A DNA stretch of 64,000 nt, taken from NCBI GenBank assembly GCA_964349065.1, contig CAYGEY010000002.1:1-64000 (forward strand). The letters are read 5' to 3'. Source of the DNA: CAYGEY01 sp964349065 (GTDB lineage Bacteria; Patescibacteriota; Gracilibacteria; 1-14-2-50-48-13). The notes under the pieces were generated by a model, which ran no database searches, was not told the origin of the DNA, and saw nothing but the letters and a program-made list of their open reading frames with translations. Made by a program: the position numbers and the translations under genes. This document shows, in pieces, positions 14,760 through 24,169 of the stretch. How positions within the stretch are numbered: position 1 is the first letter of the stretch; each line of letters starts with the position of its first letter.

Positions 14760-17174
14760 TTAAGCAGTCTTCTGTTCCAACTTGTATTTGGGTGTCTGTA
14801 TATCCGTCTTCATATCAGTTTTTACCGGCTCAATCTTTGTCCCGCCTTCAGGTGCAATATACGTAACTATTCTTCGATAATTGTTGTCAGCTCTATATCC
14901 TTCTCCACCACCTTGAAACAGAACATTAATTCCTCCTTTTGTTAGATTCAAGCTTGTTTTGATACTATTAACATACTCTGTAGGAGGTTCTTTTTTCCAA
15001 GAAGTGTATGTATTTACATCAATCTCGTGTGTTTTGCTATATGTACCATCTGGCTGTTTTACATCCAAAGTATCATTTGTCATCGTTAATACTTTTGTTC
15101 CAGGCACCCTTGGAAAATTTATCATAAAATCAAGTTTCGGATGCATGAAACCTCGAATTTTTCCATCTTTTATTATTGCAATCATGCCTTCTTTTGCGAT
15201 AAGTTCAGCAGAAGGGGGATAGACTGTTAATGCCTTTAGAGCATTTTTCTCTTCATCCTTAAGTCGTTCTCCCTTTTTATTAGAAAAAGTAAATGTGTCT
15301 TTAATTTCTTCTACACTTAGTGGAATATTGTCCTTGTGATATTCATCAAAAATCTTAGTCACCATTTGAGTATATGTTTGTGGATTACTCATATCTTCTT
15401 TTTTCCATAAATCAGAAGAAACTCCCTTTATCAAATAATGTTGCTTATGCTCAGGATCATCAAACTTTGTCTTCAATTTATCCATATATGTTTTTATTTC
15501 TGGCGTCTCTAGCGATTTAGTAAGAGTATTCGCAGGCTTCTCATTCCCATGATTTTCCGGGTTAGTACCTGGCTTCGCCGCTGTTTGATCTAGTTTATCT
15601 GCTTCTCCCGGGAAATTAGCTTTGAAATTCCCCATAATTTCTGTATACTTGGTAACCAGTTGGTATTTATCATTTTCTTGATTCATGTCAAAATCAACTG
15701 GTTTGCCATCCTTATCTTTCACTGTATTTGTACCATTCGTTTTCCAATCTTTCCCTTTCAAAGCAACTGCAGAGGCATAGATGTCTTTTATCGCCTTTAC
15801 CTTTTCGTCATAAATCTTTGAATTTGCCTCTGTCATCGGACTATTAGACCTAAATTTTACTGCAGTTCCAATCAAGCCGAAATAATTCCAATATGGCTGT
15901 TCAAGTGAATATACAATGTTCATTTTGTCATCTTTATCTTTGATATCTATACTTTTATTCCATTTCTCTTTTGCTAAATCTTCACGAGATATTTCTTTGT
16001 TATCTTTTGTTTCAACATACGCGGCATCCTGTTGAAGGATTGCAAATGCGATTTCATGACGTAGAAAAATTGATGCTTCAGCCGGAGAACCTTTTGGTAA
16101 AGTGGCGCTTTGCAATACATCCACGTATTTCTTAATTGCATCCCGGGTTGGTTGAATGTTGTTTTTATCAGCGGAGATTCGTAATTGTTTTGTTTCTTCA
16201 CCGATCCCCAGGACTGCGGACTTAAATTCATTGTAGTCTTTTGCTACATTGAGTTTATTACTCAGAGAGTCAAAGTTTTTTAAGTTGTCGATTTTTGGGA
16301 GGGTTTCTGTGGTGGGTTTTGTGAGTTCAGTGTTTTGTGCAGTAGTAATCATATCTTCTCCCTTTTTATCAATTACTCCTGCATCTTTACTCTCAGAACT
16401 TGAAAGATTACTCAAATCAGGATTTCGACCTCTGCTGACTTTCACTCCGGCCATATCGCCTAAAACAGCTCTAATATTGCCTTTTAACTCTTCTCTGTTC
16501 ATGGATTTCACACCTAACTGAAAAATTTCTTTCATCTGACCCAAGCGAGCTTTGTCATCCAATCCGGATTTTAGATTATAATTGTATGGAAGCTTATCCA
16601 AACACATTTTATAAACATCTGAAACTCCTTTATCGATCATTCCTTTATCTTTCAATAAATCCAGTAACTTCGTTTGCAGTCCGCTATCTGAGAACTCTTC
16701 AAAAGATTTACCTTCAAATCCATATACTTTACTCATTTGCTGAGTGATGTTTTGTTCAAAGGCAGTAATTGCTTGATCCAGATTCTCTTTTTCCTGTATC
16801 AATTCTTCTACTTTGGGCCTCAGTTCATCTTTCAATGCAAGAGTTCTGTCAGTTTTTAGTCCTGAATTAAATGTTTCGGCAATAGACATCAACACACCTT
16901 TATACTGAGCTGCAGGCAATGTATCCAGTTGTTGTCGTAAACCTTGAACCGTATTCAGAGCTTCTTCAAATCTTTTTTGATCTGCAACAATATCATTTTC
17001 TTTGATATCAGATTTAGCAATAATGTCTTTCATCATTTGCATTTTTGATTGCGCATTTCGAATTCTGTTATCAAGGTTATCTTTAATCTTTTGGAGAGAG
17101 TTTTCTACTTTATTCTCATTGCCACCATTGCCCACTTCAGGAGTAATTGCTTGATAATTTATATTAAATCTCAT
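14760..17174 (-). CDS. Large unrecognised protein
   Basis: 804 residues from the ATG at 17174 (MRFNINYQ). An upstream in-frame extension exists but overlaps the previous gene and is rich in Lys, so I prefer this start. Residues 20-140 look like a long coiled coil. The middle is rich in Lys, Asp, Asn and Gln and looks partly disordered. The C-terminal 250 residues appear globular (MIAIIKDGKIRGFMHPKLDF and a Gly-rich GGINVLFQGGGEGYR). No signal peptide, no membrane helix. It follows the 103-residue gene by 4 bases, so the two form a unit. I do not recognise the family. Confidence 0.6.
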   Translation of the reverse strand: MRFNINYQAITPEVGNGGNENKVENSLQKIKDNLDNRIRNAQSKMQMMKDIIAKSDIKENDIVADQKRFEEALNTVQGLRQQLDTLPAAQYKGVLMSIAETFNSGLKTDRTLALKDELRPKVEELIQEKENLDQAITAFEQNITQQMSKVYGFEGKSFEEFSDSGLQTKLLDLLKDKGMIDKGVSDVYKMCLDKLPYNYNLKSGLDDKARLGQMKEIFQLGVKSMNREELKGNIRAVLGDMAGVKVSRGRNPDLSNLSSSESKDAGVIDKKGEDMITTAQNTELTKPTTETLPKIDNLKNFDSLSNKLNVAKDYNEFKSAVLGIGEETKQLRISADKNNIQPTRDAIKKYVDVLQSATLPKGSPAEASIFLRHEIAFAILQQDAAYVETKDNKEISREDLAKEKWNKSIDIKDKDDKMNIVYSLEQPYWNYFGLIGTAVKFRSNSPMTEANSKIYDEKVKAIKDIYASAVALKGKDWKTNGTNTVKDKDGKPVDFDMNQENDKYQLVTKYTEIMGNFKANFPGEADKLDQTAAKPGTNPENHGNEKPANTLTKSLETPEIKTYMDKLKTKFDDPEHKQHYLIKGVSSDLWKKEDMSNPQTYTQMVTKIFDEYHKDNIPLSVEEIKDTFTFSNKKGERLKDEEKNALKALTVYPPSAELIAKEGMIAIIKDGKIRGFMHPKLDFMINFPRVPGTKVLTMTNDTLDVKQPDGTYSKTHEIDVNTYTSWKKEPPTEYVNSIKTSLNLTKGGINVLFQGGGEGYRADNNYRRIVTYIAPEGGTKIEPVKTDMKTDIQTPKYKLEQKTA

Positions 17175-17178
17175 TTTC

Positions 17179-17490
17179 TTATAATTGATGAAATAAATTT
17201 TTCCCTTCTTCCTCTTCTTTTGACTTTTGCATTTGCTCTGCTTTAGCCAACGCATCTCGCTGAACATCATTCATATATTGACTCAGAAGAGTCGTAATAC
17301 CATCCAAAGCCTGCAATTGCTGGACCTTTAATGGGATAACAGTGTCAATAAACGTTTGAACAGCCTGCTCAATCTCTGCGATTGCATCCGGTGAAGTATC
17401 CTTGGATTCCAATAAATCCTTGATGATATTCACTTGTGATTGAGGTAGAACATTGGTTTCAGCTAACTTTTGCCAAAGAGGAGTATCCAT
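17179..17490 (-). CDS. Small helical hypothetical protein
   Basis: 103 residues, acidic and predicted mostly helical (IEQAVQTFIDTVIPLKVQQLQALDGITTLL), with no cysteines. Stop and the next ATG are separated only by GAAA (TAA-GAAA-ATG), indicating coupling to the large downstream protein. It may be its partner or chaperone by position only. Confidence 0.55.
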   Translation of the reverse strand: MDTPLWQKLAETNVLPQSQVNIIKDLLESKDTSPDAIAEIEQAVQTFIDTVIPLKVQQLQALDGITTLLSQYMNDVQRDALAKAEQMQKSKEEEEGKNLFHQL

Positions 17491-17630
17491 GTTTTCCGTG
17501 TGAGAAACAGTTTCTAAATTGAAACTTCATAGTATTGTACCCTAAAATGGTGTTTTTTTCAAGCATGGAAGCCGGGAATTGGAGAAAGATGGATTTGACA
17601 TATTAAGGATTGTGATTTTTGGGGAATAGC

Positions 17631-17674
17631 AAAACCAGCCCAACGAGTAAACGAGGGGCCGGCAGTGGTTTTTT
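17631..17674 (-). terminator. Intrinsic terminator candidate
   Basis: Inverted repeat aaaacca / tggtttt with inner GCC/GGC pairs and a T run on the minus strand, just downstream of the secreted protein gene ending at 17684. Confidence 0.5.
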
Positions 17675-17683
17675 GGGAGATTT

Positions 17684-18715
17684 TCAGTGAGGCCTCATCA
17701 CTACCTTGGTTAGATAGTATGTTGCTTTACCTGTTCCTCCTATGCTGGATGTAATTTCAACCTGATATCTCCCTCCAGTTAGGGAAGACAGTGTATCACG
17801 CAATCTGTTTCCATCCATTGAAACCAGATTATTCAAGGCATTGTACTCTGCACGACTGAACTCGTTTCCCACATAAATGTGGGTTTTGATGAGTTCTTTG
17901 AACATTTGTACTTGATCAGCTTCCGGTTCGCTATTGGGGTCGAACCAGAGTAAACTGTACTCTACCGTCCCGGGCCAATAGACCCGAGTCAGACGAAGTA
18001 ATCCACCATCAGCAATCATTCTAATTCCAATAAGTTCCCCACGATTGATGAACGTTCGCAAGCAACCAGGAGAAACAAATCGCAAATATTCCCGATTCAT
18101 TGTAGCATTTTCCATAGGGGTAAGATTCCCCTGTGGATCCAGCTTTGCAGTACATACAACACCGGTATCTCCGCTTGCCGGGGCATAGGACATAACAAAG
18201 GTTCCAATTTGAGCTTGGAGCTGTTTGTGTGTCAAATTTCCGTTAGCAAAGGATGACAACAGTGCTTCTAAGCCCATACCTCCATAAGAGGGTTCAACCC
18301 ACTTACGGACATCGGCCGACATCCTGATTCGACTGTGCAGATCAAGAAATTTTGAGAGTACAGACTCACGGGATGCTTGCAAAGGTGGAGCTGTTGCAAT
18401 AATTTTGAGTGCCGGGTTTCCAGGTCCTGTATCCAGTCTCCCATCATTCGGCTGTACAGTCGGCTCCGGCGTCGGGCTAGGTATCAATGGAGGGAAATCC
18501 TCAACTGTAGGCCCTACCGTCGGTTCTGGAGTTGGCGCTGGACTTGCACTTTCGCTTGGTTGTACTTGCGGTGGATTTTGAGGTCCACATGCAGGAATCC
18601 AAAATAAGAAACATCCTATTTTAGAAAATACATCTTCATCCTGTGCTCGTGCAGCGGAACTGGAGGCAACAACCAAACCAATAACCAAAGCCAAGCGCAA
18701 AAAACTTCTTTTCAT
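17684..18715 (-). CDS. Secreted protein with Pro/Thr/Glu-rich linker
   Basis: 343 residues. A cleavable signal peptide (KRSFLRLALVIGLVVASSSAARA) is followed by a Cys pair near residues 34-44 and a low-complexity linker of Pro, Thr, Ser and Glu from about 49 to 95. The C-terminal 230 residues look globular; no family recognised. AAAGGA lies about ten bases before the ATG. A wall-spanning or surface role is likely from the architecture. Confidence 0.65.
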   Translation of the reverse strand: MKRSFLRLALVIGLVVASSSAARAQDEDVFSKIGCFLFWIPACGPQNPPQVQPSESASPAPTPEPTVGPTVEDFPPLIPSPTPEPTVQPNDGRLDTGPGNPALKIIATAPPLQASRESVLSKFLDLHSRIRMSADVRKWVEPSYGGMGLEALLSSFANGNLTHKQLQAQIGTFVMSYAPASGDTGVVCTAKLDPQGNLTPMENATMNREYLRFVSPGCLRTFINRGELIGIRMIADGGLLRLTRVYWPGTVEYSLLWFDPNSEPEADQVQMFKELIKTHIYVGNEFSRAEYNALNNLVSMDGNRLRDTLSSLTGGRYQVEITSSIGGTGKATYYLTKVVMRPH

Positions 18716-18819
18716 AATATCTATTTTCCTTTTTCTAATTTATTTTTTTATTACTCACACCATACCAAAAAACACTATTTTGTCAACAATTCACAAAATA
18801 ATCTCACAAACATTCCCAC

Positions 18820-19917
18820 CTAGTCAAAATTAATCCCAAAGCGACCCCAAAAGTCAGCGGAAATTGTATCCATAACCTCACTTGGACTAACACTCTCCTG
18901 ACCTCCAAATCCTGCTAATATCATACCAACAGCCTTCTTTTTCGATTTCGTGCTCGATAATTTTTTTGCTAGCTTTATATTCTCTGCAACCAGTTTTTCA
19001 ATTTTTTTCAACAACAAAGTTTTATCCTCTTCGGTTAAAAATTCAGGTTCAGGATTTTTCTCTTCAACCACAATACCAATTTTAGGTACACATATTTCAT
19101 CTTCAACAACTATATTTTCAAAACTCACGACTTCCTTCTCCTCACTCACTTTCTCCAAAATCTTCTCCCTTAGCACCTCTTTTGCAATATCTAAATATTT
19201 TGCAAAAAGTTTTTCATCCCTTTTAAACTCAAACTCTTTTTGATTTCGATCTATCACCTCATCAACGCATGTCTCCAAATCCATCTCCTTTGTTAGAGCT
19301 TCTGTCTTTATCAACTCAAGATACCCACCTGAGAATATCTGTAAAATAGCAATAATCTCATTACCAACGCCTGGGATTTGATCAGGATAGATCTGACTAA
19401 GTAATGGATGAGTTGTCCTAAAATCATCTACAAGTAGCGAAAGATCACCTAATGTTGTCTTCAATAAATACCGGGTATCAGTCATATATGTGCTCACTTT
19501 CCGCCGAAAATATGCATACAATATATTCTCAATTGTAACATCTCTTGGTTGCCTATTTTTCTTCAAAAATTCTGCTCCAAATTGTCTCAATTTTTCCACT
19601 GTCATATCTAATTCATGTTCAGCAATATATTGTTCAAACTTAATTCCAATTTCATCTGCCGTTTTGGATGTTGCGCTAAATACCTTTTGCAATTTTTCGC
19701 TTTGTGGTATTTGCAGCAGCCCATCATTGATCATGTGTCTTGCGGTATTGATTACCTCCTTATCATAAGCCTCTAATGGTGGCTCTTCTCCTCTTTCAGA
19801 TCTTCTTACTGTCTCATCTATATCATCAAACAGGTATGTTTTGAGCATATCAAAATACCCGTTATATTTCTTCCATGCATATTCAAAATTTATCTTTGAC
19901 GCATCCGGAAGTTTCAC
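18820..19917 (-). CDS. Hypothetical helical protein with uncertain 5' end
   Basis: 365 residues from a GTG at 19917; predicted almost entirely helical, no membrane segment, no recognised family. The GTG has no Shine-Dalgarno sequence, and the same frame stays open for 55 further codons upstream (to a TGA at 20083-20085) without any ATG, GTG or TTG. That upstream stretch reads like normal protein (NPGSTPKNLTHQ-like composition, then KVQVSAIDFLTVKLPDAS across the GTG), so the true start may use a rare codon, or the 5' end was lost by a frameshift near the run of seven A's at about 20067-20073. Confidence 0.6.
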   Translation of the reverse strand: MKLPDASKINFEYAWKKYNGYFDMLKTYLFDDIDETVRRSERGEEPPLEAYDKEVINTARHMINDGLLQIPQSEKLQKVFSATSKTADEIGIKFEQYIAEHELDMTVEKLRQFGAEFLKKNRQPRDVTIENILYAYFRRKVSTYMTDTRYLLKTTLGDLSLLVDDFRTTHPLLSQIYPDQIPGVGNEIIAILQIFSGGYLELIKTEALTKEMDLETCVDEVIDRNQKEFEFKRDEKLFAKYLDIAKEVLREKILEKVSEEKEVVSFENIVVEDEICVPKIGIVVEEKNPEPEFLTEEDKTLLLKKIEKLVAENIKLAKKLSSTKSKKKAVGMILAGFGGQESVSPSEVMDTISADFWGRFGINFD

Positions 19918-20114
19918 TGTAAGAAAATCAATAGCTGATACTTGTACCTTACTAAAATTACTCAGTTGTATTTGATGAGTAAGATTTTTTGGTGTACTTC
20001 CTGGTAAGTTTGGATGATAGTATATTGAGATATTCTTTTCATTAGAATGTGATGATGCATCATTGATTTTTTTAAGATTTTGTCAATATCTGATTTTATA
20101 ATGATAATCCTTTC

Positions 20115-21365
20115 TTACAAAGCAAACCCCAGCCCCACCATTTGTAAATTGGAAACTCTCACGGGTGATTGAATGAATCTTTTCCCTGTTAGTATCCCGG
20201 GGCGTACTGTATACCTTCCAAACTTGTCATTAACCTTATCCACTGCATGAAACAACGTTTCTTGAATCTGGGTGATCTTGTCCTCCATAAAAAATGATAA
20301 TTGGGTCGAGGTATCCTTCTCGCACTCCGAGAAGACTGCTCCAATAGCACGAATACGCATACCCGAAATCTTTTCTAAAAACGGCTCGAGTAAAAGACTA
20401 GAGAATCTTGAACTACTTGCATGACAGATAACATCCTTTGCCTCAATACTCACTGTTCGGAAACTACTGTCTTTTGCATACAGAAACAGCTTCTTTGCCC
20501 GAAGTCCTTTTCTTCGAAGTTTGGATGTGCAGAGAAATAAATGATTTACTACTTCCATCCGAATATGCTCAGGATTGGTCGTTTCGCGAAACGTTCGGCT
20601 TCGGGAGATAGATTTTGGTAACACATTTTCTAATACAAGCGGCATGGCAGGAGTCCCGGAGAGCTCATGCCAGAGGTATACTCCCGGTTTCATCATCAAA
20701 CTCCGCACTCTCTCCTCCGAAAAAGATAAAAAATCTGTTATCTTTTTTACGCCGGCTTTTTCAAGCAAAGCTACAGTATTGTCTCCAAACCCGGGAACAT
20801 CAGAAAGTGCACATGAATCCAAATACTGGTCAATAGCTCTCCTTGGGACCTCATAGATACCAAAAGGTTTCGCAGAGTCAGATGCCATCTTTGCCAATGT
20901 TTTTGTCGGTGCTACGCCAATGGACACAGGAAGTCCCAACTCTCGCATCACTTTCTCTTGTATCATGCGTGCAATACCCGTAAAAGAAGTACGATATAAT
21001 CTACGCAAACCACCAACATCGATAAATCCTTCATCAATTGAATACTCTTCAACATCCGGAGAGAACTCTCGGAGTATAGCAAAGAGCCTCTCCGAATATT
21101 TCGCATACAAACTAAAATTGGATGACACATAATACGCTTGGTGCTTCGGCAATAGTTTTTCTGCTTCCCATGCAGGCATACCCGTTTTTATACCAAATTT
21201 TTTAGCATCACGAGTAGCGGCTAAAATGATCCCATGCTCTTTGGCCAAAACACATACCGGCTTGTCCCACAATTTGGGATTTACTGCACGTTCACATGAT
21301 GCAAAGAAACTATCCGCATCAATGTGAAGGATCTTATTCCTATATGTAGTCATGATGCGTGCCAT
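20115..21365 (-). CDS. Y-family translesion DNA polymerase (DinB/UmuC-like)
   Basis: About 416 residues. The catalytic ILHIDADSFFASCE motif near the N-terminus carries the first metal-binding Asp, and YSIDEGFIDV near residue 100 carries the Asp-Glu pair. Helix-hairpin-helix region (VPGFGDNTVALLEKAG) and little-finger domain follow. The protein copies past damaged bases. It lies just downstream of lexA on the same strand, consistent with an SOS operon. Start chosen at the ATG at 21365; a TTG 12 bases upstream and an ATG 12 bases downstream are alternatives. A C-terminal QLSFF sequence resembles the beta-clamp-binding motif. Confidence 0.9.
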   Translation of the reverse strand: MARIMTTYRNKILHIDADSFFASCERAVNPKLWDKPVCVLAKEHGIILAATRDAKKFGIKTGMPAWEAEKLLPKHQAYYVSSNFSLYAKYSERLFAILREFSPDVEEYSIDEGFIDVGGLRRLYRTSFTGIARMIQEKVMRELGLPVSIGVAPTKTLAKMASDSAKPFGIYEVPRRAIDQYLDSCALSDVPGFGDNTVALLEKAGVKKITDFLSFSEERVRSLMMKPGVYLWHELSGTPAMPLVLENVLPKSISRSRTFRETTNPEHIRMEVVNHLFLCTSKLRRKGLRAKKLFLYAKDSSFRTVSIEAKDVICHASSSRFSSLLLEPFLEKISGMRIRAIGAVFSECEKDTSTQLSFFMEDKITQIQETLFHAVDKVNDKFGRYTVRPGILTGKRFIQSPVRVSNLQMVGLGFAL

Positions 21366-21482
21366 AGTATGATGCAATTTACCAGCTAAACACTAAGAGG
21401 ACATGAGCAACAAAAAGGAGAATACAAAGGCCTGAGTAAAAAGATAATTGATTTCTTCCTGTGCGATCAAATGTAGAATATC

Positions 21483-22118
21483 TCATATTTTATGGGTTTT
21501 ACGAATTACAGAAATAACAGGACCAAAAACGGACCATCCATCCTCAAAAGGAATGTCTTTGTATATGGGATTGGCAGAGCGAAGAACCAACTCTCCTCGA
21601 ACTTTCGCAACATATTTAATACGATATCCGGTATCAGTCGTCACCACCACAATGTCACCATTTGTGTATGGTGATCCTTTTTCTACTAACACATAATCTC
21701 CATCCAAAATCCCGGCACCAATCATCGAATCGCCGGACACGGTGAGCATAAATGTTTGCTGCGGATTATTAATCAAAAATTCATCGATAGACACCATGTC
21801 ACCACGGGTTTCATCTACCGGAGAGGAAAAGCCTGCGGCAACACCACCAAGTATTTCTGTTCTGCGAGGCATAGATACAATATGCATCCGCCCGCAATTA
21901 TCCTTGGTTAAAAATCCCTCAGCAACGAGCTTGGTCACATGCTTGTACACACCATTGGTAGAACGTACACCAAGGTACCGCATGATCTCACGCACGGTCG
22001 GAGCCCGCGAGACACTATTGTGGTAGTCTTTAATAAATCTCAGCACCTTCTCCGTAGAAGTCGACAAGGTCGCTTGTGCTCTGGTCATCATGGACAGTGC
22101 TGTGGGTGATGCAAACAT
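21483..22118 (-). CDS. lexA: LexA-type SOS repressor (peptidase S24)
   Basis: 211 residues. Residues 11-80 are a winged helix (PTVREIMRYLGVRSTNGVYKHVTKL), and residues 90-211 are the S24 self-cleaving domain. The cleavage site is A95-G96 (VAAGFSSP), the nucleophile is S131 in SGDSM and the general base is K168 in YRIKYV. All parts needed for RecA-triggered self-cleavage are present. The promoter carries two GGTGA-N8-TCACC palindromes, the likely autoregulatory operators. Followed by the Y-family polymerase gene. Internal ATGs at residues 10-11 are possible alternative starts. Confidence 0.92.
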   Translation of the reverse strand: MFASPTALSMMTRAQATLSTSTEKVLRFIKDYHNSVSRAPTVREIMRYLGVRSTNGVYKHVTKLVAEGFLTKDNCGRMHIVSMPRRTEILGGVAAGFSSPVDETRGDMVSIDEFLINNPQQTFMLTVSGDSMIGAGILDGDYVLVEKGSPYTNGDIVVVTTDTGYRIKYVAKVRGELVLRSANPIYKDIPFEDGWSVFGPVISVIRKTHKI

Positions 22119-22131
22119 ACTTCGTTGGGTT

Positions 22132-22180
22132 AGGTGATATCTTCATCACCATAATAGGTGAAAGTATGTTCACCTGTAAA
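22132..22180 (-). promoter_or_regulatory. lexA promoter with two palindromic operators
   Basis: On the minus strand, TTTACA (-35, plus-strand 22175-22180) and TATTAT (-10, 22151-22156) are separated by 18 bp. Operator A, AGGTGAAAGTATGTTCACCT (22156-22175), is a near-perfect 20-bp palindrome filling the spacer. Operator B, GGTGATATCTTCATCACC (22133-22150), lies just after the -10 box. Both share GGTGA-N8-TCACC, and their centres are 24 bp apart. Binding by LexA would block RNA polymerase directly. Confidence 0.75.
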
Positions 22181-22223
22181 GAGTTATTTTGAAAAAAGTG
22201 GGAGGTGGCTTTAGAGCTATGTT

Positions 22224-23501
22224 CTAAGCTATAATACTCATCCAATCTTTTACCACTTCTCTCACCTTCCCAATCATATACATCGACCCGGTCACCACAA
22301 TCAGATCATTCGTCCCGCTTTCTCGCATCGCCAGTTCAAATGCCTTCACAGGATCCCCAATTGATACCACAGATGGTGGGTATGTATGATGTTTCAATTC
22401 ATCAGCTAGTTCCATTGCCGGGATAAATTTTTTCCCCTTTACATCAGTCACTGTTGTCGCATACCAGTTATCTATCAATGGCAACAGCGGATGAATCATT
22501 TCGTCTACATCTTTTCTAGACAATAAAGCAAAAATTACAGACACGGAGGATATATTATAATTTTCAATGAACGTCCGAAGTCTCCCTGCCAAATACTCCA
22601 TCTTCTCCGCGTTGTGCGCACTGTCGACAATCACAAACGGTTGCCCCTCCTGGTGAAATACTTCAAATCGCCCGGGGAACCAAGGTGGTGGTGTTAGTTC
22701 TGTATCAACATACTCACAGCCCCAAAGCTCCTTTGCCTTTGCAAGCGCATGCACAGCAAGCTCATCATATTGTATAAACTCCACATCCGACCCAACTTCT
22801 TTTGCTTCCTCTTTTACAATATGTTGCAACTCCTGATCACTCAAACTCGAATACATCACCCGCCCCGCTTTCAGCGCCCCTGCATCATGAAAGGCCAAAT
22901 CTTTTTTTGTAGGCCCCAGGGTTTCCAAATGATCATCTGAAATTCCGGTGTGCACGACGATCTCTGCGGGAATCAGATTAGTAAAATGATACCGCGCCCC
23001 GGCTCCAACCTCAACAATGGAAATATCCACGTGCATGTCTTTAAAAACCAAAAGCCCAAGTGCAAACAAGGCAGTTCCATAACCGACAAGTAAACCTTTA
23101 TCAGCAAGACTAGTAATCGCGGACAGCACTTGTTCCCCACATTTCAAATATACTTCAACCGGTACCAACTCATCATCCACCCGATACCTCTCGCGGAGGC
23201 TCATAATATGCGGGCTGACGTAACTCCCGACATGCGTCCCACCCCCATACAGGCTCTGATGCAGATGCGTCACCATACTCCCCTTCCCGGACGTCCCGAT
23301 TACATACATATATTTCCCCGCTTCCAGATCAATATCTAAAAGTTTTAATAAAGCTTGAAAAGAAACAAACTCCAGATCTGTGTATCGCACCACATGAAAT
23401 GTCCCGTATGATTTTTGCACATCAAAAATAACAGCCTCTTTTGTATCTTGGGTAATTAATTCTTCAAATCTCATCTGCATTTCATGTTCTTTATTCTCCA
23501 T
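22224..23501 (-). CDS. folC: Folylpolyglutamate/dihydrofolate synthase family Mur ligase
   Basis: 425 residues. The P-loop VIGTSGKGSMVTHL near residue 67 and the folC-type SPHIMSLRERYRVD follow in order. VEVGAGARYHFTNL, HTGISDDHLETLGPTKKDLAFHDAG and DSAHNAEKME complete the family pattern. The enzyme adds glutamate to folates or dihydropteroate. The Lys/Arg-rich catalytic positions appear intact; the GTSGKGS loop has Ser where Asn is usual. Its 3' end faces the lexA promoter. Confidence 0.88.
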   Translation of the reverse strand: MENKEHEMQMRFEELITQDTKEAVIFDVQKSYGTFHVVRYTDLEFVSFQALLKLLDIDLEAGKYMYVIGTSGKGSMVTHLHQSLYGGGTHVGSYVSPHIMSLRERYRVDDELVPVEVYLKCGEQVLSAITSLADKGLLVGYGTALFALGLLVFKDMHVDISIVEVGAGARYHFTNLIPAEIVVHTGISDDHLETLGPTKKDLAFHDAGALKAGRVMYSSLSDQELQHIVKEEAKEVGSDVEFIQYDELAVHALAKAKELWGCEYVDTELTPPPWFPGRFEVFHQEGQPFVIVDSAHNAEKMEYLAGRLRTFIENYNISSVSVIFALLSRKDVDEMIHPLLPLIDNWYATTVTDVKGKKFIPAMELADELKHHTYPPSVVSIGDPVKAFELAMRESGTNDLIVVTGSMYMIGKVREVVKDWMSIIA

Positions 23502-23554
23502 ATACTTTTAATAAACATACGGCACCCTAGCTCAAAATGAGCTGATGTGCAAGG

Positions 23555-23583
23555 TTGACGATACGAGGCTTCGCATTTATAGT
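23555..23583 (+). promoter_or_regulatory. Sigma-70-type promoter for ppa
   Basis: TTGACG (23555-23560), 17-bp spacer, TATAGT (23578-23583). It lies about 36 bases upstream of the ppa ATG at 23620 and is the best-spaced consensus promoter noticed in the window. Confidence 0.65.
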
Positions 23584-23619
23584 GCGTGTGCTGAATTTGT
23601 ATTTATTATTTTTCATATT

Positions 23620-24165
23620 ATGCATAACCCAAGTAGCTTGTATCACTGCATCCCAACCGGATCCAATGTGCCAGATGAGGTCAATGTCATTATCGAGATT
23701 TCTGAAGGATCACACATGAAATATGAGTATGATCATCATTTGGGAATATTTATGCTGGACCGTGTAAATTATGCGCCGATGCCGTTTCCGACGAATTACG
23801 GGTTTATTCCACAGTGTTGGAATACTGATGATAATGACCCTGCAGATGCAGTGGTGATCTCGTCATATCCCATTCATCAGGGTGTATTGGTACCGTGCAA
23901 AGTGCTTGGAATGCTGGAAATGATCGATAGCGGAGAGAAAGATGACAAGATAATTTGTGTGCCGGTAAATGATATGCGACTTATGGAAGTTGAAAAAATT
24001 GAGGATTTCCCGAGCCACTTTTTGAAGCAAATTGAGTATTATTTCGCGTATTATAAAAAGATCAAGAACAAGGAAGTCGATGTGAAAGGGTTTCTATCAA
24101 AGGCGGAGGCTGCGAAGAAAATTGTGAAAGGAATGGCGGATCATACGGAGAAGTTTGGGGGATAA
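23620..24165 (+). CDS. ppa: Inorganic pyrophosphatase, family I
   Basis: 181 residues from the ATG at 23620 (MHNPSSLYHCIPTG). A longer frame begins upstream but overlaps the promoter. Family I signatures are present: IEISEGSHMKYEYD, FPTNYGFIPQCW and the catalytic Asp cluster DDNDPADAVV. It hydrolyses pyrophosphate and drives biosynthetic reactions. Single gene between the divergent folC and the convergent murD. Confidence 0.93.
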   Translation: MHNPSSLYHCIPTGSNVPDEVNVIIEISEGSHMKYEYDHHLGIFMLDRVNYAPMPFPTNYGFIPQCWNTDDNDPADAVVISSYPIHQGVLVPCKVLGMLEMIDSGEKDDKIICVPVNDMRLMEVEKIEDFPSHFLKQIEYYFAYYKKIKNKEVDVKGFLSKAEAAKKIVKGMADHTEKFGG

Positions 24166-24169
24166 TCCT

